A stretch of DNA of 64,000 nucleotides from the NCBI RefSeq assembly GCF_008831285.2, contig NC_045139.1, positions 31,409,706-31,473,705 on the forward strand. The letters are read 5' to 3'. Below, one piece after another: positions 48,354 through 59,514 of the stretch. The position numbers were made by a program, and so were the translations under genes. Positions within the stretch are counted from its first letter, which is position 1. Each line of letters opens with the position of its first letter. Under the pieces are notes generated by a model, which was not told the origin of the DNA, ran no database searches, and saw nothing but the letters and a program-made list of their open reading frames with translations. This DNA comes from Nymphaea colorata (taxonomy: Eukaryota; Streptophyta; Magnoliopsida; Nymphaeales; Nymphaeaceae).

Positions 48354-49569
48354 TGTTGTTGCATGTATAGCAAAATTCTTTACTTTTTAAATTCTAACAC
48401 CTACTCCCTTCTTCTTGTTCAGTTGTTCACGACTTGTTGTTTCCAAGCTGGTGTCGCCGTGAGGAAATTTAAAAAAAAAAAAAAGAAAATATGTAAAACC
48501 TGCTGTGTTTTATAAACCGAATTGACTAGAAGAAGCAGTGGAAGGTCATATAATGAATGGGCATGGTTAAGCTTCAATATTTTAATAGTATTTTATTTTT
48601 GACAAAATAATGCTAAAGCTTCTTTTTTTATAAAAAAATACAACTTATAGGAGGTTAACAACCTCATGCTGGAAAAAATCTGATCACTTGAGGACTTGAA
48701 TAAGGTATGGTACACCAATCAACTAAGAAGTTGCGATCCGGCTATCTTTTATGGTATAAAAGAGTAGCACTCATATAAATCAAACAAGCGATACACTTTT
48801 TATTCACCCACCCCACTTGCCTAACCAGCTATGTTAAGTTTTGGGAATATCTAGTCTAAAATAGCTTACAACATGATCAGATGATACAACATTATTTAGT
48901 ATTTACATTAAATGTCTTCAGAGACATAACCTAGCTGGTTAGCAGGTGGGTGCAAGGGCAGAGTCAGAAAATTTTGATGAGTGGGGCCAAATTAAAGTTT
49001 CTAAATTTTGAAAGGGGACAAAATACAATTTTTTAAAATTTTTATATTTGGCGAGAGCACTCCTGCGAAACTCCTTTAACTCTGCCCTTGGGTGGGTGGA
49101 TAGAAAGCATATCACCTGTTTGGTTTATATGAGTGTCACTCCTTTATATCACAAAAGGTAGCCGGATCACAACTTCTTAGTGAATGGGTATACCATAATC
49201 CACTCAAGTCCCGATGTAACCAGACACACCAAACGAAAGGGTAATGGTGGGATCTTCTGGTCTTCTTGAAGCATGAGGTTGTTAACCTTCTACATGTTGT
49301 ATTTTTTTTTACAAAGCAGCTTTAGTATTTTTGTAAAAAAAAAAAACTATTAAAATATTGAAGCTTAACCATGCCCATTTCAATATATGACCTTTCACAG
49401 CTTCTAGTCAATTCTGTTTATAAAACACAGCAGGTTTTTCATATATATATGTTTTTTCCTCATACCGACTCCAGCTTGGAAACAACAATTCGTGTATAAA
49501 TGAACAAAAAGAAGGGCGTAGGTTTTAGAATTTAAAAAGTGGAGAATTTTGCTACATACCCAACAACAA
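48354..49569. mobile_element. Foldback element 1, long inverted arms
   Basis: The left arm 48354-48836 is the reverse complement, with about 10-15% differences, of 48921-49569 once the nested 146-bp insert is removed. Arm tips read ttgttgttg.../...caacaacaa and both arms share tttccaagctgg, gaagcttaaccatg and gttaacaacctc. The loop is only about 85 bp and there is no open frame. It resembles long-inverted-repeat foldback or MULE-like non-autonomous elements. A sister copy lies at 55611-56772. Confidence 0.8.
48953..49090. mobile_element. hAT-like mini-element nested in foldback arm 1
   Basis: 138 bp, termini caagggcagag/ctctgcccttg (11-bp perfect inverted repeat) and 8-bp target duplication ggtgggtg at 48945-48952 and 49091-49098. 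An 8-bp duplication with C(A)AGGG-type ends suits hAT. Confidence 0.75.
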
Positions 49570-49706
49570 TTCCCAAAGGCTACACCACTATCCTTTCTTT
49601 GGAGTGTCTCATTACAGTAATTACAGTAGGACTTGAATGAAGTATGATACACCCATCATCTAAGCCGTTGTGATTCTAGCTAACTTTTATGATACAAAAG
49701 AGAACA

Positions 49707-49807
<101 letters not shown>

Positions 49808-49994
49808 ACAAGTTTTTTTTAATGGATATATATGGACAGAAAAGATTAGTTGATTTGTTTGGGGAAATCCAAAGAAAAAAATTAAGTTCCATGTGGGAAA
49901 TGGAATCAGATTTCCGTGAGTTATGGAAGGAAATACGGGTCGTATATATGGAAGCAACTAACAAAAAATAAATCACTTAATCTTCTTTTCTAGG

Positions 49995-50002
49995 TATAAA
50001 TA
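49995..50002 (+). promoter_or_regulatory. TATA box of copy D
   Basis: TATAAATA lies 52 bp before the ATG, and the surrounding sequence (cttttctaggtataaatagg) is shared with copy A. Confidence 0.7.
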
Positions 50003-50053
50003 GGTTTTGATTGTGGAGGCTAGAGTGACAACAGCCTGCATTGGTTTTTGACC

Positions 50054-52040
50054 ATGGCTGACGCAGACACCAGGTTGATGTTCTTGATCGCAGAGAGTAA
50101 AACCAGTGATTTTCCGTTTCCAGTGGCTGATGTATACGGTTTCTCGATTTCATACTTATACGGTGGGTGCAGGCTCTGCTATCTCTCTCATTTGGAAACT
50201 TTTAAACGGAGTATGAGAGTTTCATGCATCTATCAAAGATTCCTGTGGCTTCATTTTGTAACCTATCGGAATCCAACCCACTTTTAGAACTACTAGTTTC
50301 TCGTCTGCCAAGGCAACGCTAAAAATTTCTGCTATTGGGGTCCGAAGTATATTTTTCAAAACAAGCACGATTTCCAAGAGTGTGAGTATTAGCCTTGAAG
50401 TTTTATATGATACCAATTGATCGATAGCAGCTGTTTAGAAACAGTAACAGTTTCCTGAATCTATATTGAAAATTGAGGCAAATTAGAAAAATACTATCGC
50501 ACACAGTGTTACTATAACCAAATACTACCTAAATCTGGTCTCCCAGTCCCAGACAATCTCATGCAGTCACAAAAAGTTAAAAAAAAAAACTTTCCCTTAT
50601 ATATATTCAGAGGACATAGACTTGTAATGCATGTTAGAGTTTGTCGCCAACCAGTCATTTTTTTTTTTTGCAGAAATTTCTGTCGCCAATGAAGTTTCAA
50701 CCTTCTTGACTAGGAAAACCGATACAAGAAGTAACACGAACGGGACTTGGGTGCAATGTGGTGAAATTCAAACTGTGATGCACCCCACTTTAAACGAAGT
50801 ACTTGGAACAGTGACACCGTTCCGATTCGTTCATGCCGCAGGAACTCCGAGTAACTGGATTGTGACTGAACATCGTCTTGACGACGGTTATAAAGCTCGA
50901 CACGACATACCAGAGCAGCCAGTGAGCACCAAAACACATATCCATATTTGCTGCCCATAATTTGTTTGTTTGTGCATGTGCACATATTATTTATTTTCAT
51001 CTACATAGAACATCGGCCATCTCCATAAATGCATGTAGTCATAAATATCATCTTCGCCTGCTGTGATTCCCATAGTGGAATCCGCATATCTCGAGCTCGC
51101 ATGATAAATTTCTTGAAAATCAATGTCGATTTCTACACTGCATATCATTAGATTGAAATAATGAGCAACTAAACTTCCCTGAACGCATGATCGACCAAGA
51201 TTCGGGCCAACTAAAATAACGTAGTCATGTTATTGTGTTGTCATTAAGATTCCAATATAATGTCTGTTCAAGATCAAGCTGTAAATCTGCAGGTAGACCA
51301 TGGGTAAATAGAATGAGCCATTTGATTGTCTTTCATTTTCTCCTGCCCAAACATTATTGTTACTGCTGAAATGAGACCACCGTTTAGCAACACTAATAGA
51401 ATCTTAGTGTCCTATGAACGTGTCCAAAAAATGGAGCAGATTCATAGTAGGAAGACTGTTACAGTCTTTTTATAAATCAGCTTCATTTTTTGGGACACAT
51501 TCATAAAACATTAATAATGTGCTATTATTGCCATACCGCCTCTACTGTAATTATTCACATGCATTTGGGTTAGTTATTGCAGTTCCCCATGCTGTCCCCT
51601 GAAATTCATGTCATTACATATGTTTTCTTGTATTTATATATTGTTGGTGCCCACAATGATTCACTTATCAGTATATGGTACCCCTCAAATATTACCTTTT
51701 TTTAATTACTACTAAGAACTTCTGTCTGCATGACAGCCATGAACAAGTCACCCACTCAAATAGTAATTTTCCAATTTTAAAGAATACTGTGTCGCCAATG
51801 AGTAAATCTTTGTTCTTGGGGCCAATGACACAGCTAGTGCAATTGCTAGTTGAAAACTATAAAAGAATGAAAGAATAGAGCAATGATTGGTTTTCGCTAC
51901 TTGTTTAAACTCTGTTGACGTGATATTGTTGCTTGTAATTATACAATGAACAGGTGGAATTTGTAGGCTGCAAGCTACAATTTGTGTCGCAGCAGGTGGT
52001 TGAAATTGACTCATCTTCGGACAGCGATGAAAACGAATGA
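50054..52040 (+). CDS. NAC-like mini-protein, copy D (most diverged)
   Basis: The exons are 50054-50162, 50674-50921 and 51954-52040 (TGA), with intron phases 1 and 0; the product is 147 aa. Exon 1 is eight codons longer than in A-C and keeps FPVADVYGFSISYL, matching (I/A)EVDVYKF.PWDL of NAC subdomain B. Exon 2 reads TRSNTNGTWVQCGE, EVLGTVTPFRFV and SNWIVTEHRLDDGYKARHD, the best NAC match of the family: T.WV.HEYRL has WIVTEHRL here. Exon 3 is unlike the others after GCKLQF and ends VVEIDSSSDSDENE, a hydrophobic patch followed by Ser/Asp/Glu, which has the shape of a SUMO-interacting motif. The (K)ATG-containing DNA-contact strand is not conserved. Function unknown. Confidence 0.75.
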
Positions 52041-52271
52041 GGCAGTCAAAATGGAAGCAAAAGACGCAAGTTCCAAGTGCGAGTCCAAGCAGAAGTTAAA
52101 GAAGCGAGTTCTGTGACCGAGTGAAAGCAGAAGAATGGGTACTAGCAAGATCTAGAATAGCGGTTCCAGCATTATGTAATAGGGAAAGCTTAGTTTTGAT
52201 ATAATAATTGTTACTCAATCTAAATAATGGAACTCTTCTTTTGATAAAGCTCGCTTCTGATAATTATTTTG

Positions 52272-52273
<2 letters not shown>

Positions 52274-52316
<43 letters not shown>
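52274..52316. repeat. (AT)n microsatellite
   Basis: About 42 bases of AT repeat in the 3' flank of copy D. Confidence 0.95.
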
Positions 52317-52320
<4 letters not shown>

Positions 52321-52610
52321 GCACAAATCACAGGCAGACAGCAGAATTGAAGCTAATCCTAAGGCTAAAATTTTGGGTGCAAGTTTGTGTAACTCAATCT
52401 ACGCATACATGTGCTTTAAATGGCATTAGTTTACGATATTTTTTTCAAAAAAAGGATTCACCGGATGAAAATAATATTTATCCAAGAAAAGAAAATTAAT
52501 TGAAGAAAGAAGCTATATGTTGGACTGGTTCCTTCTGGTTGAACTAGCCCAAGGAACTAGCCAAGGGCTGAAGACATTTTAGCAACATAAAAAATAAATA
52601 AGAAATGATG

Positions 52611-52612
<2 letters not shown>

Positions 52613-52674
<62 letters not shown>
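52613..52674. repeat. Compound (TA)n(GA)n microsatellite
   Basis: A TA run passes directly into about 32 bases of GA repeat, the same compound structure as 55065-55136. Confidence 0.95.
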
Positions 52675-52676
<2 letters not shown>

Positions 52677-53065
52677 GGGTGGGGGGAGGAGAGGTTTGAT
52701 CGGTTTGCACAACCGAGAACTTAAATCCAAGGCAGTTTTATATTTATTTAAATATAAAAATATATTGAATTAATGCAATTTCAAAGCACACTCTTCGTCT
52801 AATTACCTGTTGGTGTATATAGAGCAAACTTCTCTACTTATTAATTAAATTCTGGCTACTACGTCTTTCTTCTTGTTTCTTCTAATTATATTCTGACATC
52901 AACGTGTTTATTTTTGTTCAGTTTTTTACGATTTGTTATTTCCAAGCTGGATTCTCCACAAGGATACAAAAAAAAAAGGGAAAATATTTAAATCAAGAAA
53001 TTCAAAATGCATGTAATAGGTGTACGTTAGTGTTGTGACAAACCAAATTGATTGGAAGAAGCAGA

Positions 53066-54090
53066 GAACATGTTTACATGACCTAAATCCTACAGGAAGA
53101 TATTGAACGTGGCTCATAGTTTCCATCATGCCTTCTCATTGGTGGAGCAGATTCTATTTATTGGCAAAACTAATTCGAGAACTTGAAAGCAGTGACGATA
53201 AACTTGTTGTGCAGGATTACCCAGTTACCGACGAACACCTAATACGGACTTGTTTGAATCCACTGACCGTCCTCGACGATCACCAAATCAAAGATAAAAC
53301 ATAAGTTGTGATCACTCTTGCGACACTACCACCATTGCCTTTGTATACAGAATTTGACTTTCATATTACACATGCGAAAGGATCAATATGGCAGATATAA
53401 CCAGTTTTGGCGGCTGGACAACCAAGCCCCAAAGAAAAGGTTAAGGAACAAATGGACAGTCTTCCAAGTAGCAAGCAGCTGTTGCATCACTGAGATGTGG
53501 CATAGATAGGATTAGTTCCCTCAAAAATAACATAAACAAAAATAACATTTCAATGCTTATCAACCACAGATACATATTTCTGCTCTCTGTCTTTCCGGAT
53601 AACACCCGTCATGGATAGATATTTATTATTACAGCACCACCCATCAACCACCAATCCTCGCCTGACAAACCAACTTCTCCCGGTTCTCTCGAATCAAAGG
53701 ACGGAGTTGCAGAGTCGGTTGATCAAGGGAGGAAGAGAGACGCCGAGGGCAAGGGATGTTGGTAAGTTGGTGGGTTGCCGCTTACATATTGGAACGGGCA
53801 ACGAGGTGTGAACGCAGCAGGGAAGCAAGCAACGATGAAAGGCCGCAGTTGGTGGCGTCCGCCGCGGCATCTCTCTTAATTGCTCTTTTGGACGCCGCAA
53901 ACGCGTTTCTGTTCCCACGGTGATCGGGTCGAGCACAGTAGCTTTAAGGAGTTCTGGGGCTCACCGACTCTGCATACTATAGGATTCAGACGTACTCTAT
54001 GCTCGACTCGATTCTGAATGCCTCGCTTTTTCGCGGTAACCAGTCGTCTGGCTCACTTTTTCACCTGCGTAGTCGGTACACGTGTTGAGG
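53066..54090. other. Unique insertion of about 1 kb in the unit after copy D
   Basis: The paralogous unit E reads without a break across this point (near 46990-47035). Here the homology stops after gaagaagcagagaa and resumes at about 54091 with taattattttgacgatg. The insert is unlike its AT-rich surroundings: 53590-53960 is GC-richer and the first part has a 58-codon ORF. No terminal repeats or target duplication were identified. It may be captured host sequence or an unclassified transposon. Confidence 0.5.
53128..53304 (+). CDS. Small ORF of unknown function in the unique insertion
   Basis: ATG to TAA, 58 aa. It begins MPSHWWSRFYLLAKLIRELE and continues with an acidic, mixed-charge part ending DDHQIKDKT. 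The composition looks like an ordinary protein segment and not a repeat artefact, but I do not recognise it. It could be a captured exon or chance. Confidence 0.2.
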   Translation: MPSHWWSRFYLLAKLIRELESSDDKLVVQDYPVTDEHLIRTCLNPLTVLDDHQIKDKT

Positions 54091-55062
54091 TTTAATGTTT
54101 TAGTAATTATTTTGACGATGTAATACTCAAGCTGTTTTTTTTTAATGGTCACAAATCGTATATAGTTTTAGTCTAAAACATATTAGATGGAGAGTAAGTT
54201 AACAACCTATTATTCAGAAAAACCACGACCATCCATTTCTGTTTCCTTTAACGTCTTTGGTTGACTGCTCGACCAGTTATGCTACGTTCTTTATGTAATG
54301 CCACCTCCATTATGATGCATTAGCTTTAGCATAACTCCAACCAAAAAACTGTTAACAAAGCATATGACTATTTGGATTTGAAATAGAAATGTGCCTAGTC
54401 TTTCTATAAATTATACTAAGTAAAACAGTTTTTTATGAGATGGGCTGAATTAAAGTTTTTAAGACTATGACAGAAATATCACTTTTCAAAATTTGTATAT
54501 ATAAAAAATCAAATTTTTTTAAATTTATATGTACATTTTTTTTTTAATTTTTTTTAGGTGGGGCTAGGGCCATAAGAAAGATAAAATGTGTGGCAATAGT
54601 TACATTCTGTTATTGCTTGAAGGTGTCTATAAAATGGTGCAAATTTGCCAAACAACTCATACTGTAATTTTCACATACTTAAACTGTCATTTGGGCCATT
54701 CTCCAATTACATATATTTACTTATTTTTATATTGGTGCCCCCAATGATTAACTTATCAATATATGGTGCCCCTCAAGTATCATTTATGAAAAACTTCGGC
54801 CTTCATCACAGCCACGAACAAGTCTCCCTCTCAAATAGCAATTGTCCGATTCTAAAGAATACGGTGTCGCCATTGAGTACATCTTTGTTCTTGGGCCAAT
54901 GATGTAGCTAATGAATCAAAACCGAGACGGTCAATTGCTAGTTGAAAACTAAAAAAAAATGAAAGAATAGAGTAATTACTGGTTTTCGATGCTTGTTCAA
55001 ACTCTGTTGATGTAATATCGTTGCTTTGAATAGTGATACTCTTTATGTGATAAAGCTCAATT

Positions 55063-55064
<2 letters not shown>
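54091..55064 (+). pseudogene. NAC-like unit relic F: intron-2 sequence without exon 3
   Basis: The stretch 54100-54560 aligns with 47040-47650, and 54590-55027 with the end of intron 2. The same direct join as relic E (cgttgctttgaatagtg) removes the acceptor and exon 3. No coding sequence is left. Confidence 0.7.

Positions 55065-55136
<72 letters not shown>
55065..55136. repeat. Compound (TA)n(GA)n microsatellite
   Basis: About 36 bases of TA followed by about 34 bases of GA, directly after relic F. Minus-strand frames rich in Ser/Leu and Tyr/Ile here are repeat artefacts. Confidence 0.95.
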
Positions 55137-55139
<3 letters not shown>

Positions 55140-55610
55140 GGAGAGAGGGAGATAAACAACCGATAAAATGAAAATACATAACAAAATTTGAGAACAAGAA
55201 ATACCCTAACTACAAGAACAAACCGCAAACACATAAATAAAAGGACCAAATATAATTTACAACTGCACAATAAAACAAAATAAGAGCGGTAGAGAGAGAG
55301 TGGATAGACGGAGCAGCACAATCACCGAGCCGCAGATGAAGGATGGTGCTGTATCCGAATAGAAAAATGAACATTCACCTGCACAAGACGAGCCACAAAA
55401 TCTGGCGAGAAAGAAAGAGAGAGAGGTGTACATGAGCGGTGGATTTGAAGGACAGACATTTCTTGTTTATGTAAAGGTTTTGGTCAATGTGACCAATCGG
55501 TTTGCACAGTTAATGGAAAAGCTAAACCCAAGGTGGTTTTACATTTATTTAAATGTAAAGTATATTGAATTAAGATAATTAATGTCAAAGCACACTCTTT
55601 GCCTATTTAA
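55140..55610. other. Flank between relic F and foldback element 2
   Basis: The stretch 55440-55610 aligns with 48170-48350 (ggtcaatgtgaccaatcgg and following). The part 55140-55430 has no counterpart in unit E and no recognised coding content. Confidence 0.5.
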
Positions 55611-56772
55611 TTGTATGTGCATATATAGCAAAAATCTCTACTTTTTGAATTCTAACACCTACGCCTTTCTTCTTGTTCAGTTGTTCACGACTTGTCGTTT
55701 TCAAGTGGAGTAGCCATGAGAAAATGAAAAAAAAAAAAGGTAAAATCTGCTGTGTTTTACAGACCGAATTGACTAGAAGAAGCTGGTCATATAATGAAAT
55801 GGGTGTGGTTAAGCTTCAACATTTTAATAGTATTTTATTTTTGACAAAATAATGTTAAAGCTGTTTTTTTTATAAAAAAGTACAACATATAAGAGGTTAA
55901 CAACCTCGGACTTGAGTGTAGTATGGTATACCCATCAACTAATAAGTTGTGATTATGACTACCTTTTATGATATAAAAGAGTAGCACTCATATAAATGAA
56001 ACAAACGATACACTTTTTATCCACCCACCTACCTACCCAGCTATGTTTTGTCATTGATGTTGTTTAGTATTTTAGACTAAATGCCTCTAGAGACATAACG
56101 TAACTGGTTAGGCAGGTGGCTGCAAGGGCGGAGGCAGAAATTTTTCATGAGGGGGGTCAAATTAAGTATCTAAATTTTAACAGGTGCTAAATTATCATTT
56201 TAAAAATTTTTATATTGGACAACTGAAATTTCTAAGATTGACATGTATTTCGGGGGGGGGGGGGGGAGGGGTTGAGGGCCTCTGCGGACCCCTATTGGCT
56301 CCGCTCTTGGGTGGGTGGATAGAAAGCATTTCATCTATTTGATTTATATGGGTGCTACTCCTTTATATCATAAAAGGTAGCTGGATCACAACTTCTTACT
56401 TGATGGGTATACCATACTCCACTCAAGTTTGGATGTACCCGAACACATAGAAAGAAAAGGTAATTGTTGGACCTTACAGTCTTCTTGAAGTAGGAGGTTG
56501 TTAACCTTGTATGTCTTTTTTTTGAAAAAGCAGCTTTAGTATTATTTTGTCAAAAAAAAAACTATTAAAATATTGAAGGTTAACCATTCCCATTTCATTA
56601 TATGACCTTTCATCCTTTCTAGTAATTTCTGTTATAAAACACAACAGGTTTTACATATTTTTTTTCTTCATAGCAACTCCAGCTTGGAAACAACAAGTTG
56701 TGACTGAACAAAAAGAAGGGGGTAGGTGTTACAATTTAAAAAGTGAGAATTTTGCTATATACCCAACAACAA
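55611..56772. mobile_element. Foldback element 2, sister of element 1
   Basis: The outer arms again read ...tagcaaaa.tct, tttcttcttgttcag and aagcttcaacattttaatag on the left, with their reverse complements on the right up to acccaacaacaa. The same nested mini-element sits at the same place in the right arm (56123-56309). It therefore came with the unit duplication, not by independent transposition. Confidence 0.75.
56123..56309. mobile_element. hAT-like mini-element nested in foldback arm 2
   Basis: The termini are caagggcgg/ccgctcttg. The flanking 8 bp are ggtggctg (56115-56122) and ggtgggtg (56310-56317), equivalent to the perfect duplication in element 1 with one change. It contains a run of G with one A near 56251-56270. 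Confidence 0.65.
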
Positions 56773-57176
56773 GAGTGGAAGGTCCCACAATTCTCATTTG
56801 TTCACACAATTATTTATCCTTTGCACATATTTGATTTAACTCCTCCTCCATAGGGCTCCATAAGGCTTTATTCTGTCTGCCATTAGCATTTTAGTCCATC
56901 GTTTGCTTTATTTTGTCGAATCGTTTCTTTAGTCTCCATCTTTCACCTTATTCTGTCTGCCATTAGCATTTCAACTTTTCTTTAGTCTCTATCTTCTTTT
57001 GTTCCAATCAATCACAACTTTTCCATATTCATGGTAGTAATTGAAGTATTGACTGAAATATTTTCCTTAGAGACTTACTTCACACAATTCTTTACCCTTT
57101 GCACATTCTATGCATTGGTGTTTTGTGTATTTCTGCATGAACTGACAATATTCTTTTAAATTTCTAGTTCCCATTA
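56773..57176 (-). other. Flank of the viral block, possibly virus-derived
   Basis: The minus strand has a short frame with EYCQFMQKYTKHQCIECAKG, directly next to the caulimovirid inverted-repeat arm. Cys-rich and Lys-rich, it may be another viral piece, but I cannot assign it. A 22-base segment attctgtctgccattagcat occurs twice (near 56871 and 56951). Confidence 0.3.
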
Positions 57177-57600
57177 ATGGTCCTTTGATAATATTTTCCT
57201 AAATGTCTTTGGACAGGTGTTCACTTGGTAATACTATATTGTTATTTATCATATCGGGTGTGATCCTGTATCTATAAGAATTCATTTTGTCATATTATCT
57301 ATAATTCCTTTTATATAAAATTGTTTCCGATAACTAGTTGTTCCTGATGTACTTACACTTAGTCTTTGCTTGATAATTTGTAATTTATTTTGTTCATTTT
57401 CTAAATAATAAGGTTCATCTTCCTGTATTACTGTGATTAGTTGCTTGAAATGGTTATCTATCTGGATCGTATTATTGCATTTTCTTTCGGCAGATATTTT
57501 ATGTTTGTTGGTTACGACATACATATTTTTTCCTTTAATAGTCATTACTTTACATCATTTTTCTAATTGTATTCATGATAGTTTCCAATATAGCACTAGG
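57177..57600 (-). pseudogene. Endogenous caulimovirid, first retropepsin region (minus copy)
   Basis: On the minus strand this aligns with 59300-59704 of the plus piece: VSTSGTTSYRKQF, then a stop at the position of the protease active site and a deletion of about 12 codons after it. The catalytic D-T-G segment is read as nucleotides (cttatagatacaggatca) but out of an open frame. Non-functional. Confidence 0.7.
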
Positions 57601-57639
57601 CCTCGGTCTATGTTCTGATCCATTAAACTTATAGTATAA

Positions 57640-58180
57640 TTTGGCTTTATTATAAATTTTAGTTTTTGGTAGATTAAGTTTCCTTTTATTTTAGTTATTA
57701 TTGTTTTTTCTGCTGGTTAGATTATCCTACTGATAAGTATAATTTTAAGGGTGTGTTTATTCCTTCTTTAGAACATGCTTTTACTAGAATTTCTATTCCT
57801 CCAAAGTATACATATTTCACGGGTGTTTTAATTTTAGTTGTTTTAACTCTTCCTAAATACCTTGTGCTGATTAGTGGTACTCTAGTTGTTCCTACAGCTT
57901 GGTCTATATCTATAACATGTTCTCTTTGGTTAATTATATAATATTATTCTTTATTTTTCTTTAGTATATTTTTATAACTATAATTTTTTTGATAAGAGGG
58001 AATTCAAATATTTTTTCAGTATTAATATCAATTTCATGTAGTTCTATTTGTTTAAATATTTTATCATCAAATATTATTCTTTGTATTGTATATTCTTCGG
58101 TCAAGTCTTCTTGGTATCGAATATCTTGTGGTTTTTCTATTTTATTACTCACCTTTACTGTTGTCTTTTTCATATACTAT
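57640..58180 (-). pseudogene. Endogenous caulimovirid movement protein region
   Basis: On the minus strand, 58173-57961 is an open frame (starting MKKTTVKVSNKIEK). After a break it continues with GTTRVPLISTRYLGRVKTT, VKYVYFGGIEILVKACS and GINTPLKLYL, the pattern of the 30K-type caulimovirid movement protein core. SLMDQNIDRGLVLYWKL then lies in the shared inverted repeat. Several stops are present. In a live virus it would form tubules for cell-to-cell spread; here it is a fossil. Confidence 0.7.
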
Positions 58181-58269
58181 TTCATTTTTCGATATATCTA
58201 TTTCACTAAAGACTTCTATATTTATGTAATCATTTTCTATTATGTTTATTAATTTTTGTTTTATCTGTT

Positions 58270-59100
58270 GTCTATAGTTTTTAGCTATATGTCTAATTTT
58301 TCTGCAATTATAACATCTACAACTTTTGGGGTTTTTTGGGTACTTATTTTTATTTCTGATATAGTACCTTCTTTTGGGTATTTGTTTCTATATTTTTTGT
58401 AATAGTGTTTAAGTTTCTTATATTTTTTATGCTTTTTGTAATATGATTTACATCCTAACTGGAGTGTTGTACGTTCTTCGCAACATTTATATGGTGATTG
58501 TATTATAAGTTTGAGTTTTTTTCAATTTTACATATTCTTCACACGTTGTTTTCTTTTGGTCTATTTTCTTAAAAGGTTTTTATCACTTGTCCATAAATCA
58601 CTGGTGGTAATTTTGAAAAGAATAGGTCTTGATACATTGGTTTTTCTTTTGTAGTTATACTTACCTGATAATAATATTTACTAAATGGTTCTATATATTC
58701 TTTTAAATAACACATATCACATATTGTTAGATTTAGTATGTTTTGTCTAGCAGTTATTTTTACTTGGTCTTCATATATTTTGTTAATGTTTGTATGTAAA
58801 AATTCTTCTTTGATTGATCCTAAATATTTTTCCAATATACCTAATGAATTTGTAGTTGTCGTGCCTTTACTATCAGTTTCTGCTCTTAGAAATTCTTGTG
58901 ATGAGCTTGGTAGTTGATCAAACCATAAATATACATTTCATACGAAGGAATTTTCAATATATGTTGGTACACTTTTTATTTCTATTTTGTTTTCCGTGAC
59001 GTGTTTACTCATTTCTGCTTTCCATATTTGTAATAATACTAATATGTTATTAGTGTTATTTTGATTTAATATCCTCTATTTCCATTCTTTTTCCTTTATT
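58270..59100 (-). pseudogene. Endogenous caulimovirid coat protein region
   Basis: On the minus strand: WKAEMSKHVTENKIEIKSVP, WFDQLPSSSQEFLRAET and ILNLTICDMCYLKEYIEPFS, followed by a Lys-rich tail with frameshifts. Near 58280-58330 comes a knuckle CYNCRKIRHIAKNYR, in which the last Cys is Tyr and a Gly is Arg. This is the capsid core plus nucleic-acid-binding knuckle order of caulimovirids. It lies upstream of the movement protein in reading direction. Stops make it inactive. Confidence 0.72.
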
Positions 59101-59165
59101 TTTGTTTTGAATTTGGATTACCAAATTCTTTCCAATCTTTCATTTCTACTATAGTCATGTCATGT

Positions 59166-59345
59166 CATGAGGGGATAATCTACCCAACAGAAAAAACAAT
59201 AATAGCTAAAATAAAAGGAAACATACAGTCAAATTATACAATAAGTTTAATGGATCAGAACATAGACCGAAGCCTAGTGATATATTGGAAATTATGAAGA
59301 ATACAATTAGAAAAAGGATGTAAATAAATGACTATTAAAGGAAAA
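59166..59345 (+). pseudogene. Endogenous caulimovirid, movement protein C-terminal piece (plus copy)
   Basis: It aligns with the minus-strand piece through AKIKGNIQSNYTISLMDQNI and continues into the protease region. The first part of the movement protein is missing; the plus fragment starts mid-gene at the inversion junction. Confidence 0.65.
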
Positions 59346-59514
59346 CATATGTATGCCGTAACCAACAAACGTAAAATATCTGCCAAGAAAAGACAATAAT
59401 ATGATCCAGATAGATAACCATTTCAAGCAACTAATCACAGTAATACAAGAAGATGAGCCTTATTATTTAGAAAATGAACAAAACAAATTATAAATTATCA
59501 AGCAAAGACTAAGT

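Noticed and set aside
55064-55321. Minus-strand frames resembling membrane segments
   Set aside because: Ser/Leu and Tyr/Ile runs come from the (TA)n(GA)n repeat.
57433-58252. Plus-strand hydrophobic frames that look like membrane proteins
   Set aside because: They are antisense to the caulimovirid movement-protein and protease remains; AT-rich antisense sequence yields Phe/Ile/Leu-rich frames.
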